Source: Streptomyces himastatinicus ATCC 53653 (GTDB lineage Bacteria; Actinomycetota; Actinomycetes; Streptomycetales; Streptomycetaceae). Taken from it: a DNA stretch of 39,948 nt. The DNA lies in NCBI RefSeq assembly GCF_000158915.1, contig NZ_GG657754.1, positions 5,481,441 to 5,521,388 of the forward strand, given 5' to 3'. Below are positions 26,881-34,668 of this stretch, in pieces (within the stretch, counting starts at the first letter, position 1; every line of letters begins with the position of its first letter). Under the pieces are notes generated by a model. That model ran no database searches, was not told the DNA's origin, and saw only the letters and a list, made by a program, of their open reading frames with translations. The position numbers and the translations under genes were made by a program.

Positions 26881-26904
26881 AGCGGGTAGAGCGGGTAGAG
26901 CGAG
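26878..26904 (+). repeat. 9-bp tandem repeat over the dnaX stop codon
   Basis: TAGAGCGGG occurs twice and TAGAGCGAG once, beginning with the dnaX stop TAG. The 9-bp unit keeps frame, so three in-frame TAG codons are stacked. GAACGAGTAG, the end of dnaX, also recurs at 26907-26916. Confidence 0.85.
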
Positions 26905-26936
26905 CGGAACGAGTAGGACGAGGAGAACCGCGGAGG

Positions 26937-26997
26937 CCGTACGGCGTAGGGGGCGGGCCCCGGCCGGGCGCGGCCGTCTCCTCCGTACGGCGTAGGG
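26937..26997 (+). repeat. 15-bp direct repeat between dnaX and ybaB
   Basis: CCGTACGGCGTAGGG occurs at 26937-26951 and 26983-26997, flanking a GC-rich stretch (GGGCCCCGGCCGGGC). The function is unclear. Confidence 0.85.
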
Positions 26998-27067
26998 CAA
27001 GGCGCCGTGGGAGCACGTAGGCTCGGGCTATCGAAGAGAACCGCAGTCGACAGCCAGGAGCGATCTC

Positions 27068-27403
27068 GTGATTCCCGGTGGTGGCCAGCCTGACATGCAG
27101 CAGTTGTTGCAGCAGGCGCAGAAGATGCAGCAGGACCTCGCCGCGGCCCAGGAGGAGCTGGCCCGTACCCCCGTCGAGGGGTCCTCGGGTGGTGGGCTGG
27201 TGAAGGCGACCGTGACCGGTGCCGGTGAGCTTCAGGGTCTGGTGATCGACCCGAAGGCGGTGGACCCGGAGGACACCGAGACCCTTGCGGACCTGGTCGT
27301 CGCGGCCGTCCGCGACGCGAACCATGTGGCGCAGGAGCTTCAGCAGACGAAGCTCGGCCCGCTGGCGCAGGGACTGGGTGGGATGCCGGGGCTGCCTTTC
27401 TGA
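27068..27403 (+). CDS. ybaB: YbaB/EbfC nucleoid-associated protein
   Basis: Small DNA-binding protein of the YbaB/EbfC family, 111 aa, forming dimers shaped like tweezers. The N-terminal helix is [23 protein letters not shown], the strand region [34 protein letters not shown], and the C-terminal helix [21 protein letters not shown], all in family order and ending with a Gly/Pro-rich tail. It starts at GTG with AGGAG 8 nt upstream. The dnaX-ybaB-recR order is widely conserved, linking it to DNA replication and repair, though its exact role in Streptomyces is not settled. Confidence 0.93.
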   Translation: MIPGGGQPDMQQLLQQAQKMQQDLAAAQEELARTPVEGSSGGGLVKATVTGAGELQGLVIDPKAVDPEDTETLADLVVAAVRDANHVAQELQQTKLGPLAQGLGGMPGLPF

Positions 27404-27521
27404 GGCCGTAGGCCCGAGACTGAAGACCGTTCGACGGGGCCTGTGTCCCGTTTCGAGCGGCGCAACCGAATATTCAGATGAAGTACAGCCACCGCGCGGC
27501 GGCGCGAGATTGGATGCAGGC

Positions 27522-28121
27522 GTGTACGAGGGCGTGGTCCAGGACCTCATCGACGAGTTGGGCAGGCTGCCCGGCGTCGGTCCCAAGAGCGCGCAGCGGA
27601 TCGCCTTCCACATCCTCCAGTCCGAGCCCACCGACGTCCGCCGCCTCGCTCACGCGCTGACCGAGGTCAAGGAGAAGGTGCGGTTCTGCGCGGTGTGCGG
27701 AAACGTCGCCGAGGCCGAGCAGTGCCGGGTCTGCCAGGACCCGCGCCGCGACCCCGCGGTCATCTGCGTGGTCGAGGAGCCCAAGGACGTTGTCGCGATC
27801 GAGCGGACCCGCGAGTTCCGCGGCCGCTATCACGTACTCGGCGGGGCGATCAGCCCCATCGAGGGCGTGGGCCCGGACGATCTGCGGATCAGGGAGCTGC
27901 TGGCCCGGCTCGCGGACGGCACGGTCACGGAGCTGATCCTGGCCACCGATCCGAATCTGGAGGGTGAGGCCACCGCCACGTACCTCGCGCGCATGATCAA
28001 GCCCATGGGGCTGAAGGTCACGCGCCTGGCCAGTGGTCTTCCCGTCGGGGGGGACCTGGAGTATGCCGACGAGGTCACGCTGGGTCGTGCCTTCGAAGGG
28101 AGAAGACTTCTCGATGTCTGA
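27522..28121 (+). CDS. recR: Recombination mediator RecR
   Basis: RecR (199 aa) acts with RecO in loading RecA on gapped DNA. The N-terminal helix-hairpin-helix is [26 protein letters not shown]. The zinc finger has four Cys ([17 protein letters not shown]), and the Toprim domain includes [35 protein letters not shown] and [18 protein letters not shown]. The length and final GRRLLDV are standard for Streptomyces. The start is GTG 27522, which yields the usual [13 protein letters not shown]; the longer open frame from 27285 overlaps ybaB and is ruled out. It overlaps the next gene by 8 bp. Confidence 0.95.
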   Translation: MYEGVVQDLIDELGRLPGVGPKSAQRIAFHILQSEPTDVRRLAHALTEVKEKVRFCAVCGNVAEAEQCRVCQDPRRDPAVICVVEEPKDVVAIERTREFRGRYHVLGGAISPIEGVGPDDLRIRELLARLADGTVTELILATDPNLEGEATATYLARMIKPMGLKVTRLASGLPVGGDLEYADEVTLGRAFEGRRLLDV

Positions 28122-28779
28122 CGCAACGTTGCACGACGCCCACCCGGACCCGGACGACTTCTCGGTCCAGATCGCCGACCAGATCGAGAGCTTCATCGTC
28201 GCGGTCACCGAGGTCGCCAAGGGCGACGAACCGAACAGCGCCGTGCCGTTCCTGCTGCTCGAGCTCTCCCAGCTGATCCTCGCCGGCGGGCGGCTCGGCG
28301 CACACGAGGACTTCGTACCGGACGAGCGGTACGAGCCGGACGCCGGTCCCGAGCCGGACGTCGACGAGCTGCGGGAACGGTTCGCCCGGCTGCTGGAGCC
28401 GGTCGACGTCTACTCGGAGGTGTTCGACCCGTACGTACCGCGCAGTGAGCCCGTCCCCTGCCGCATCTCCGACGATCTCGCCCTGATCATCACGGATCTG
28501 CGGCATGGCATGGCGCACTACCGCGAGGGCCGGATCAACGAGGCGCTGTGGTGGTGGCAGTTCTCGTACCTCTCCAACTGGGGTACGACCGCTTCCGCCG
28601 CCCTGCGCGCGCTCCAGTCGCTCGTCGCCCACGTCCGGCTGGACAGCCCGCTGGACGAGCTGGACGGGCTGGACACGGACAGTAGCGCGGGCGGTGACGA
28701 GGCGCTGGCGGAGGAGGCCGGCCGGGTCATGGCGGCGGAGATCGCGGAGCCGCTGGGACTGCGCTCCCTGCGCCCCTGA
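28114..28779 (+). CDS. DUF5063 domain protein
   Basis: A 221-aa cytosolic protein of the DUF5063 family, found next to recR in Streptomyces. The helix-rich body includes [41 protein letters not shown], and the conserved region [49 protein letters not shown]. The N-terminus is acidic, as is a loop near 60-75. AAGGGAGAAG lies about 8 nt before the ATG, and the 8-bp overlap with recR points to co-expression. No known activity; a role linked to recombination is only an inference from neighbourhood. Confidence 0.88.
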   Translation: MSDATLHDAHPDPDDFSVQIADQIESFIVAVTEVAKGDEPNSAVPFLLLELSQLILAGGRLGAHEDFVPDERYEPDAGPEPDVDELRERFARLLEPVDVYSEVFDPYVPRSEPVPCRISDDLALIITDLRHGMAHYREGRINEALWWWQFSYLSNWGTTASAALRALQSLVAHVRLDSPLDELDGLDTDSSAGGDEALAEEAGRVMAAEIAEPLGLRSLRP

Positions 28780-28786
28780 GAGCCGA

Positions 28787-28816
28787 CCCGGAGGTCCGGG
28801 CGCCACCCGTGCGCCC
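28787..28816 (+). terminator. Tandem hairpins after the DUF5063 gene
   Basis: CCCGGA/TCCGGG (28787-28800) is followed directly by GGGCGC/GCGCCC with a 7-nt loop (28798-28816). No T run follows, as is common in Streptomyces. The rest of the 294-bp gap up to ask holds repeated TGGTCCG words, a -10-like TAAACT and no gene. Confidence 0.5.
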
Positions 28817-29030
28817 TGTGAGCTGGGTTACGTTCCCGTGTGCTTCGCCCGGAAGCGGGCAGGGTTCGTCGCTGAACGAGTGGTACGGGATGCCAGGAGT
28901 ATCCGCGGTACGGGGACGTTGTGCCGCATGATCCCCCTGGTCCGCCCGGGTCCGTCTGGTCCGACCTGGTCGGGTGGTGAGGCGTGTGTCTCGCTATCTG
29001 ATATTGGGAGGGCACTTTCCGGCCGCTCGC

Positions 29031-29036
29031 TAAACT
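29031..29036 (+). promoter_or_regulatory. -10 element of ask-asd
   Basis: TAAACT lies 38 nt before the GTG start of ask. The ribosome site GAGGAG is 5 nt before that start. A -35 is not evident. Confidence 0.5.
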
Positions 29037-29073
29037 GAGCCGACCGCATTATTGAGATCTGCGAGGAGCGCAC

Positions 29074-30354
29074 GTGGGCCTTGTCGTGCAGAAGTACGGA
29101 GGCTCCTCCGTTGCCGATGCCGAGGGCATCAAGCGGGTCGCCAAGCGAATCGTGGAAGCCAAGAAGAACGGCCACCAGGTGGTCGTCGTGGTTTCCGCGA
29201 TGGGCGACACGACGGACGAGCTGATCGATCTCGCCGAGCAGGTATCCCCGATTCCTACTGGGCGCGAGTTCGACATGCTGCTGACCGCGGGAGAGCGAAT
29301 CTCCATGGCGTTGCTGGCCATGGCGATCAAAGACCTCGGTCACGAGGCGCTGTCGTTCACCGGCAGCCAGGCAGGAGTCATCACCGACGCGGTCCACAAC
29401 AAAGCGCGGATCATCGATGTCACGCCGGGGCGCATCCGCGATGCGCTCGAGCTGGGCGCCGTCGCGATCGTCGCGGGCTTCCAGGGCGTGTCCCAGGAGA
29501 GCAAGGACATCACCACCCTCGGCCGGGGCGGCTCGGACACCACCGCGGTGGCCCTGGCGGCGGCCCTGGAGGCCGAGGTGTGCGAGATCTACACCGACGT
29601 GGACGGAGTGTTCACCTCCGACCCGCGCGTGGTGAAGAAGGCTCGCAAGATCAACGAAATCCCGTACGAGGACATGCTGGAGCTCGCCGCGAGCGGCTCC
29701 AAGGTGCTGCATCTGCGCTGCGTGGAGTACGCGCGCCGTTACAACATCCCCATCCACGTACGGTCGTCGTTCTCCGGCCATCAGGGCACCTGGGTGCGCA
29801 ATCGGCAGGAAGCGGGAGAAGGAGAAGAAGGCATGGAGCAGGCGATCATCTCCGGGGTCGCACACGACACGTCCGAGGCCAAGGTCACGGTCGTCGGGGT
29901 GCCGGACAAGCCGGGTGAGGCCGCGGCCATCTTCCGCACGATCTCGGACGCCGAGATCAACATCGACATGGTGGTGCAGAACGTCTCCGCCGCGTCGACC
30001 GGGCTGACCGACATCTCGGTCACGCTGCCCAAGACGGACGGTCACCGGGCGATGGAGGCGCTGACCAAGGCGAAGCCGCAGATCGGCTTCGACTCGCTGC
30101 GCTACGACGACCAGATCGCCAAGATCTCGCTGATCGGCGCCGGGATGCGGACCAACCCGGGCGTGACCGCGACCTTCTTCGAGGCGCTGTCGAACGCCGG
30201 GGTCAACATCGAGCTGATCTCGACCTCCGAGATCCGCATCTCGGTCGTCACTCGCGCCGATGACGTGAAGGACGCGGTCCGCGCCGTGCACAGCGCGTTC
30301 GGGCTGGACAGCGACAGCGTCGAGGCGGTCGTGTACGGAGGGACCGGCCGATGA
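29074..30354 (+). CDS. ask: Aspartokinase (alpha, with internal beta start)
   Basis: Phosphorylates aspartate in the first step of lysine, threonine, methionine and diaminopimelate synthesis. At 426 aa it is the actinobacterial alpha2beta2 type. The catalytic domain has KYGGSSV (about 7-13), the FTGSQAG and GRGGSDTT substrate/ATP loops, and [12 protein letters not shown]. The C-terminus holds two ACT domains, with [17 protein letters not shown] and [22 protein letters not shown], which bind Lys/Thr for feedback control. An internal ATG at 29833 with the purine run GGAGAAGAAGGC upstream is the expected beta-subunit start ([12 protein letters not shown]). The GTG start has GAGGAG upstream. It overlaps asd by ATGA. 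Confidence 0.96.
   Translation: MGLVVQKYGGSSVADAEGIKRVAKRIVEAKKNGHQVVVVVSAMGDTTDELIDLAEQVSPIPTGREFDMLLTAGERISMALLAMAIKDLGHEALSFTGSQAGVITDAVHNKARIIDVTPGRIRDALELGAVAIVAGFQGVSQESKDITTLGRGGSDTTAVALAAALEAEVCEIYTDVDGVFTSDPRVVKKARKINEIPYEDMLELAASGSKVLHLRCVEYARRYNIPIHVRSSFSGHQGTWVRNRQEAGEGEEGMEQAIISGVAHDTSEAKVTVVGVPDKPGEAAAIFRTISDAEINIDMVVQNVSAASTGLTDISVTLPKTDGHRAMEALTKAKPQIGFDSLRYDDQIAKISLIGAGMRTNPGVTATFFEALSNAGVNIELISTSEIRISVVTRADDVKDAVRAVHSAFGLDSDSVEAVVYGGTGR
29833..30354 (+). CDS. Aspartokinase beta subunit (nested, same frame)
   Basis: In-frame internal translation start inside ask: ATG 29833 with GGAGAAGAAGG immediately upstream, giving a 173-aa regulatory polypeptide composed of both ACT domains. 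In Corynebacterium and Bacillus such nested beta subunits are proven parts of the enzyme; here the ribosome site is direct evidence, but the product is inferred. Confidence 0.7.
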   Translation: MEQAIISGVAHDTSEAKVTVVGVPDKPGEAAAIFRTISDAEINIDMVVQNVSAASTGLTDISVTLPKTDGHRAMEALTKAKPQIGFDSLRYDDQIAKISLIGAGMRTNPGVTATFFEALSNAGVNIELISTSEIRISVVTRADDVKDAVRAVHSAFGLDSDSVEAVVYGGTGR

Positions 30355-31427
30355 CGCGGGCCGGCGGCGCCGGTGGCCGGAAGCCGACGCTTGCCGTCGT
30401 CGGTGCGACCGGCGCCGTCGGCACTGTCATGCTCTCGATCCTGTCCGAGCGGGCCGATGTGTGGGGCGAGATCCGGCTGATCGCCTCCCCGCGCTCGGCC
30501 GGGCGGAAGCTGACCCTCCGGGGCGAGCAGGTCGAGGTCGTCGCGCTGCGCGAGGAGGCGTTCGAGGGCGTCGACGTCGCGATGTTCGACGTCCCGGACG
30601 AGGTCTCGGCGCAGTGGGCGCCGATCGCGGCGAGCAAGGGCGCGGTCGTCGTGGACAACTCCGGCGCCTTCCGGATGGACCCGGATGTGCCGCTGGTCGT
30701 GCCCGAGGTGAACGCGCACGCGGCGCGCGTCCGGCCGCGCGGCATCATCGCCAACCCGAACTGCACCACGCTGTCGATGATCGTCGCGATGGGCGCGCTG
30801 CACGCCGAGTTCGGGCTGAGCGAGTTGATCGTCTCCTCGTACCAGGCGGTCTCCGGCGCGGGCAAGGAGGGCATCGACGCCCTGCGCGAGCAGATCGCGC
30901 TGGTGGCCGGTACGGAGCTGGGTACGCACCCGGGCGACGTACGGCGGGCGGTCGGCGAGACCGGGCCCTTCCCGGCGCCGATGGCGCTCAACGTGGTGCC
31001 GTTCGCGGGCTCGCTCAAGGAGGACGGCTGGTCCTCGGAGGAGCTGAAGGTACGGAACGAGTCCCGCAAGATCCTGGGGCTGCCGGACCTGCGGGTCACC
31101 GCGACCTGTGTGCGCGTGCCCGTGATCACCACCCACTCGCTGGCCGTGCACGCACGGTTCGAGAACGAGGTGACGGTCGAGGCGGCCCACGAGATCCTGG
31201 CCGGTGCGCCGGGTGTGGTGCTGTGCGACAACCCGGCGGAGGGTGAGTACCCGACGCCCGCCGATGTCGTGGGCACCGATCCGACGTGGGTCGGCCGGGT
31301 GCGGCGCTCGCTGGACGACCCGAAGGCGCTCGAACTCTTCGTGTGCGGCGACAACCTCCGCAAGGGCGCGGCGCTCAACACCGCGCAGATCGGGGAGGTC
31401 ATCGCGGCGGAGCTGACCGCCGCGTAG
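30351..31427 (+). CDS. asd: Aspartate-semialdehyde dehydrogenase
   Basis: NADPH-dependent reduction of aspartyl phosphate to aspartate semialdehyde, the step after Ask. The 358-aa protein has the Rossmann loop GATGAVG (about 18-24), [10 protein letters not shown], and the active-site segment [11 protein letters not shown] with catalytic Cys138. [13 protein letters not shown] and [13 protein letters not shown] follow, the latter carrying the catalytic His region. ATG overlaps the ask stop, so the two are translated as a coupled pair. The N-terminus is about 12 residues longer than the minimal fold. A long hairpin terminator at 31542 ends the operon. Confidence 0.95.
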   Translation: MTRAGGAGGRKPTLAVVGATGAVGTVMLSILSERADVWGEIRLIASPRSAGRKLTLRGEQVEVVALREEAFEGVDVAMFDVPDEVSAQWAPIAASKGAVVVDNSGAFRMDPDVPLVVPEVNAHAARVRPRGIIANPNCTTLSMIVAMGALHAEFGLSELIVSSYQAVSGAGKEGIDALREQIALVAGTELGTHPGDVRRAVGETGPFPAPMALNVVPFAGSLKEDGWSSEELKVRNESRKILGLPDLRVTATCVRVPVITTHSLAVHARFENEVTVEAAHEILAGAPGVVLCDNPAEGEYPTPADVVGTDPTWVGRVRRSLDDPKALELFVCGDNLRKGAALNTAQIGEVIAAELTAA

Positions 31428-31502
31428 TGCCCCGCGAATAGTGCATCGCACGAGGTGCGCACCCCGGATAATGTGAATATCCTGTGATCTGGTCAATGGC
31501 CT

Positions 31503-31516
31503 GGACCAGTTGGTCC
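31503..31516. promoter_or_regulatory. Small palindrome upstream of the asd terminator
   Basis: GGACCA and TGGTCC flank GT. It sits between asd and the sigma-factor gene. It might be part of the terminator region or a control site; nothing distinguishes these. Confidence 0.3.
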
Positions 31517-31541
31517 GGGGTCGATGACCCGTCCGACGAAC

Positions 31542-31580
31542 CGCTCCCCGCTTGCTGCAACCGACAGCGAGCGGGGAGCG
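31542..31580 (+). terminator. Intrinsic terminator of ask-asd
   Basis: CGCTCCCCGCTTGCTG pairs with CAGCGAGCGGGGAGCG at 15 of 16 positions (the other a G-U) around a 7-nt loop, followed by TCTTTCT. It is the best-formed rho-independent terminator in the window. Confidence 0.9.
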
Positions 31581-31641
31581 TCTTTCTGGTCGCCCACCCG
31601 TGGGCGCTGTGAAAACTGGGCATTGGGGAGAGTTGGGGCGC

Positions 31642-31812
31642 ATGGGGGGATCTGGTGCAGCGTCAAAAGCGGTGCCTCGCGCGTACAACCCTGACGGGGG
31701 ACAGCGTGTCCAACAGACGTGGCAGAGGTATTCGGCATCGCAACGGTTCCAGGGCGCGGCGGCGCGGCAGTGCGGCCCCCGCGTCCGCGCACATCAGGCG
31801 GCATGCCGGTGA
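31642..31812 (+). other. Leader reading frame before the sigma gene
   Basis: ATG 31642 is preceded by GGGGAG at about 10 nt and opens a 56-codon frame (MGGSGAASKAVPRAYN...) that ends inside the sigma gene's start region. It may be a leader peptide or the true N-terminus of the sigma factor separated by a frameshift. The gap 31428-31802 otherwise holds the asd terminator and presumably the sigma promoter. Confidence 0.3.
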
Positions 31813-32384
31813 TCGCGCCATGGTCGACCGCCCGCCCTGCACCCCTCGCGGCGGGGCGCGAGGACGCTGACGACGCGATGGCGATGGCAGCGGGGACCAC
31901 AGTCGATCACCTCACCGAGACCTACCGCGCCCACTACCGGTCGCTGCTCGGGCTCGCGGCGCTCCTCCTCGACGACACCGCGTCCTGCGAGGACGTGGTG
32001 CAGGAGGCGTTCATCCGCGTGCACTCGGCGCGCAAGAGAGTCCGCGACCCGGAGAAGACCCTCGCCTATCTGCGGCAGACGGTCGTCAACCTCTCCCGCT
32101 CGGCGCTGCGCCGCCGCATCCTGGGGCTGAAGCTGCTCTCCAAGCCGATGCCCGATATGGCCAGTGCCGAGGAAGGCGCGTACGACCAGCTGGAGCGCGA
32201 CCAATTGATCAAGGCGATGAAGGGCCTCCAGCGCCGCCAGCGCGAGGTGCTCGTGCTGCGCTACTTCGCCGATATGACCGAGGCCCAGGTGGCCGAGACG
32301 CTGGGCATATCGCTCGGCTCGGTCAAGGCGTACGGCTCGCGCGGCATCGCGGCGCTCCGCGTCGCCATGGAGGCTCCCGCATGA
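31803..32384 (+). CDS. SigE-family (ECF-like) RNA polymerase sigma factor
   Basis: Sigma-70 family factor of the SigE/ECF type, about 193 aa. Region 2 is VDHLTETYRAHYRSLLGLAALLLDDTASCEDVVQEAFIRVH, with the -10-recognition helix in LAYLRQTVVNLSRSALRRR. Region 4 is LQRRQREVLVLRYFADMTEAQVAETLGISLGSVKAYGSRGIAALR, giving a clear HTH. The start is uncertain: ATG 31803 is used, GTG 31719 and ATG 31878 are in frame, and none has a strong ribosome site. It overlaps the following membrane-protein gene by ATGA. The order ask-asd-sigma is conserved in Streptomyces as I recall it. Targets unknown. Confidence 0.88.
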   Translation: MPVIAPWSTARPAPLAAGREDADDAMAMAAGTTVDHLTETYRAHYRSLLGLAALLLDDTASCEDVVQEAFIRVHSARKRVRDPEKTLAYLRQTVVNLSRSALRRRILGLKLLSKPMPDMASAEEGAYDQLERDQLIKAMKGLQRRQREVLVLRYFADMTEAQVAETLGISLGSVKAYGSRGIAALRVAMEAPA

Positions 32385-33625
32385 ACCACGAGAACGACAC
32401 GCCGGGCCCGGAGGACCCCGACCGCAGGGGCGACCGCGAGCCGCTGGAGGCCGCTCCCGACGGAGCGACGCCGGACGGCGCGGGTTCGGACAACGCGGAC
32501 GCGGGCGCCGCGGGCGCGGACGGCAAGGGTTCGGACGACGCGGACACGGGCGCCGCGGGCGCGGACGGCACCGGCGCGGACGACGCGGGGGACGTACGCC
32601 GCGCGGCTGACATCGACGAGCAGGCGCTACGGCGGATGCTGCACTACGCGGTGGAGGAACTGGAGCCGCCTCCGCACGCCCTGGAGCATCTGCGGCGCGC
32701 CGTGCCCGCCCGCCGGGCGCGCCGCCGCCAGGCCCTCGTCGGGGCCGTGGCCGCGGTGGTGCTCGGCGGTGCGGCGCTGCCCGCCCTGGTGCACGTCACC
32801 TCCGCGAGCAACGCCTCGAACGACCGCCCGGCCAACGCGGCCAGCAGCCACCGCACCCCTCAGGGCGGCGACAGCAGCGGGCGCGGCGAGGGCAGCGGCG
32901 GCAAGGACCCCGACGGGCCCTCCGACAAGGCCCGGACGGATGACCACGGCGACAAGGGCAAGGACGGCAAGAAGGACGCGGACAAGCCGTCCAAGGGCGC
33001 CCAGGGCGGAGACTCGGGCGGCACCGCCCCCGACCCCTCCAGCACGCTGAACGCCACCTCGCCCACCTGCTCCCGCACCCAGCTCGGCGGCAACGGCGGG
33101 TCGGCCGGTACGGCGGACGCCGAGGGCCGGATCTACGGATCATTCCGCGTGGTGAACACCTCCGGTCAGGCCTGCATGGTCGAGGGTGACGGCCGGTTCG
33201 GCGTGGCCGCGCAGGGCTCGGCGGACCCCGGGAAGGTCTTCTTCGTCGACCACACCGCGGGGGACGCGGCCGGCGGGCTGCCCGACCCGGCCACCGAGCC
33301 GGGCACGCTGATCCTCCAGCCGGGCCAGGCGTACGAGGTCCGGTTCGCCTGGATCCCGGCGTCGGGCGGCGGCCCCAGCGGATGCCCCAGCTCCGGCGAC
33401 GGCACGCCGACCGCCAGCCCCACCCCGGATGCCGGTGGCCCGGCGGACCAGCCCGGCTCGGGCGACCCGAGCGGCTCCCCGGGCGGCGGCGGTGGCGAGC
33501 AGCCTGCCGCGAGCGTCCAGGTCAGCTATACGCCGGAGGCGGGCGAGCCCGCGGTCGGCAGCGTGACCCTGAGCGGTGCCTGCGCGGGGACGGTCTACGG
33601 CACCGGCCTGCTGGCCTCCTCCTGA
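32381..33625 (+). CDS. Membrane protein, probable anti-sigma partner
   Basis: A 414-aa protein coupled by ATGA to the sigma factor. Order of parts: an acidic, repetitive N-terminus (GSDNADAGAAGADG units); a short cytoplasmic helix IDEQALRRMLHYAVEELEPP, a candidate sigma-binding element lacking the HxxxCxxC zinc motif of ZAS anti-sigmas; one membrane helix (ALVGAVAAVVLGGAALPAL); a long disordered Ser/Gly/Lys-rich extracellular stretch; and a beta-rich outer domain with TCSRTQL, GRIYGSFRVVNTSGQACMVEG and TLSGACAGTVYG, resembling DUF4232. Two Cys pairs may form disulphides. The arrangement suggests an extracytoplasmic sensor holding the sigma factor; this is inference from position and topology. 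Confidence 0.72.
   Translation: MNHENDTPGPEDPDRRGDREPLEAAPDGATPDGAGSDNADAGAAGADGKGSDDADTGAAGADGTGADDAGDVRRAADIDEQALRRMLHYAVEELEPPPHALEHLRRAVPARRARRRQALVGAVAAVVLGGAALPALVHVTSASNASNDRPANAASSHRTPQGGDSSGRGEGSGGKDPDGPSDKARTDDHGDKGKDGKKDADKPSKGAQGGDSGGTAPDPSSTLNATSPTCSRTQLGGNGGSAGTADAEGRIYGSFRVVNTSGQACMVEGDGRFGVAAQGSADPGKVFFVDHTAGDAAGGLPDPATEPGTLILQPGQAYEVRFAWIPASGGGPSGCPSSGDGTPTASPTPDAGGPADQPGSGDPSGSPGGGGGEQPAASVQVSYTPEAGEPAVGSVTLSGACAGTVYGTGLLASS
32482..32590 (+). repeat. Acidic tandem repeats in the anti-sigma-like gene
   Basis: Two units of about 45 bp encoding GSD-ADxGAAGADG (the second SDDADTGAAGADG) and a partial third (GADDAG). The near-identical GGCGCCGCGGGCGCGGACGG blocks suggest recent duplication. 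Confidence 0.75.
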
Positions 33626-33640
33626 GCCCCCTCGCGGGGC
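33626..33640 (+). terminator. Hairpin after the anti-sigma-like gene
   Basis: GCCCC and GGGGC flank CTCGC, beginning right at the stop codon. No T run follows; termination is plausible only. Confidence 0.4.
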
Positions 33641-33650
33641 CTCTCCCGGA

Positions 33651-33698
33651 CCGTCTCCCCGGCGCCCTCCCGGGGCCGTCTCCCCGGCGCCCTCCCGG
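33651..33698 (+). repeat. 23-bp direct repeat, 25-bp period
   Basis: The words beginning CCGTCTCCCCGGCGCC are identical over 23 bp at 33651-33673 and 33676-33698. They lie between the anti-sigma-like gene and the SURF1 gene, in a C-rich stretch without a gene. Confidence 0.85.
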
Positions 33699-33789
33699 CC
33701 CTCGTCCCGGTGCCCCGCCCGGTCCTCGCGGCGGCGTGATGCCGGGGCCCGCCGCCGGGGGCCCGCCATGGGGCCCGTACCGTGGGGGT

Positions 33790-34668
33790 GTGTATCGGTT
33801 TCTGCTGACACCCCGCTGGTGAGTGATCAACGTGTTCACCGTGGTGGCGATCCCGTTCTGCCTCTTCATGGGCAGCTGGCAGCTCAGCCGCTTCGAGACG
33901 CGCATCGACACCCACGAGCAGCAGCAGGAGGATGCGTCCGGCGCCGAGAAGGCCGCGGCGAAGCCGCTGCGCGACCTGCTGCCGGTCACCACGGAGACCT
34001 CAGGGCGGCGGGCGACCGCCACCGGCCGGTATGACACCGAACACCAACTCCTCGTTCCCGACCGGCGGCTCGGCGACCGGACCGGCTTCTACGTACTGAC
34101 GCTGCTGCGCACCGACGGGGGCAAGGCGCTGCCCGTCGTCCGCGGCTGGCTGCCCGGGGACGCCTCCTCCAAGGCCGACACCGCCAAGGTGCCCGCGCCG
34201 CCGTCCGGCCGGGTGACGGTCACCGGGGCGCTCCAGGCGACCGAGCACGAGGGCAGCGGCGGGGTGACCGCGAGCGGCGCCCTGCCGCGCGGTCAGCTGG
34301 GCATGATCAGCGACGCCTCGCTGGTCAATCTGGTGCCGTACTCGGTGTACGACGCGTGGATCACCTCCTCCCAGGCGCCCGGGGCCCTGCGGCCGGTGCC
34401 CCCCGTCGTGGCGGAGGGCACCGGGCTGGACCTCAAGGCGTTCCAGAACCTCGGCTACACCGGTGAGTGGTTCGTCTTCGCGGGCTTCGTGGTCTTCATG
34501 TGGTTCCGGCTCTTCCGGCGCGAGGTCGAGGCCGCCCGCGACCTCGCGCTGGGCCTCACTCCGGAAGGGCCCGCTGCTCCTCCGTCCGGTCCGCGGCCGG
34601 ACCGCGCCCCGGACCCGGAAGACTCAGATGACGCTGAGCGAAATCGATCTCCAAGCGCAACTGCTTGA
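33790..34668 (+). pseudogene. SURF1-family gene with in-frame opal codon
   Basis: SURF1 proteins assist assembly of the cytochrome c oxidase in the membrane. The gene opens at GTG 33790 as VYRFLLTPRW, then has TGA at 33820-33822, and continues in the same frame as VINVFTVVAIPFCLFMGSWQLSRFE, the first transmembrane helix. Relatives as I recall have PRWWG at this spot, so TGG to TGA is likely. The rest is sound: GRYDTEHQLLVPDR, GFYVLTLLRTDGGKALPVVRGWLPG, a helix YTGEWFVFAGFVVFMWFRLFRREVE near the end. A GTG follows directly after the TGA and could restart translation with only the first ten residues lost. The Pro/Asp-rich tail overlaps the convergent peptidase gene. Confidence 0.78.
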
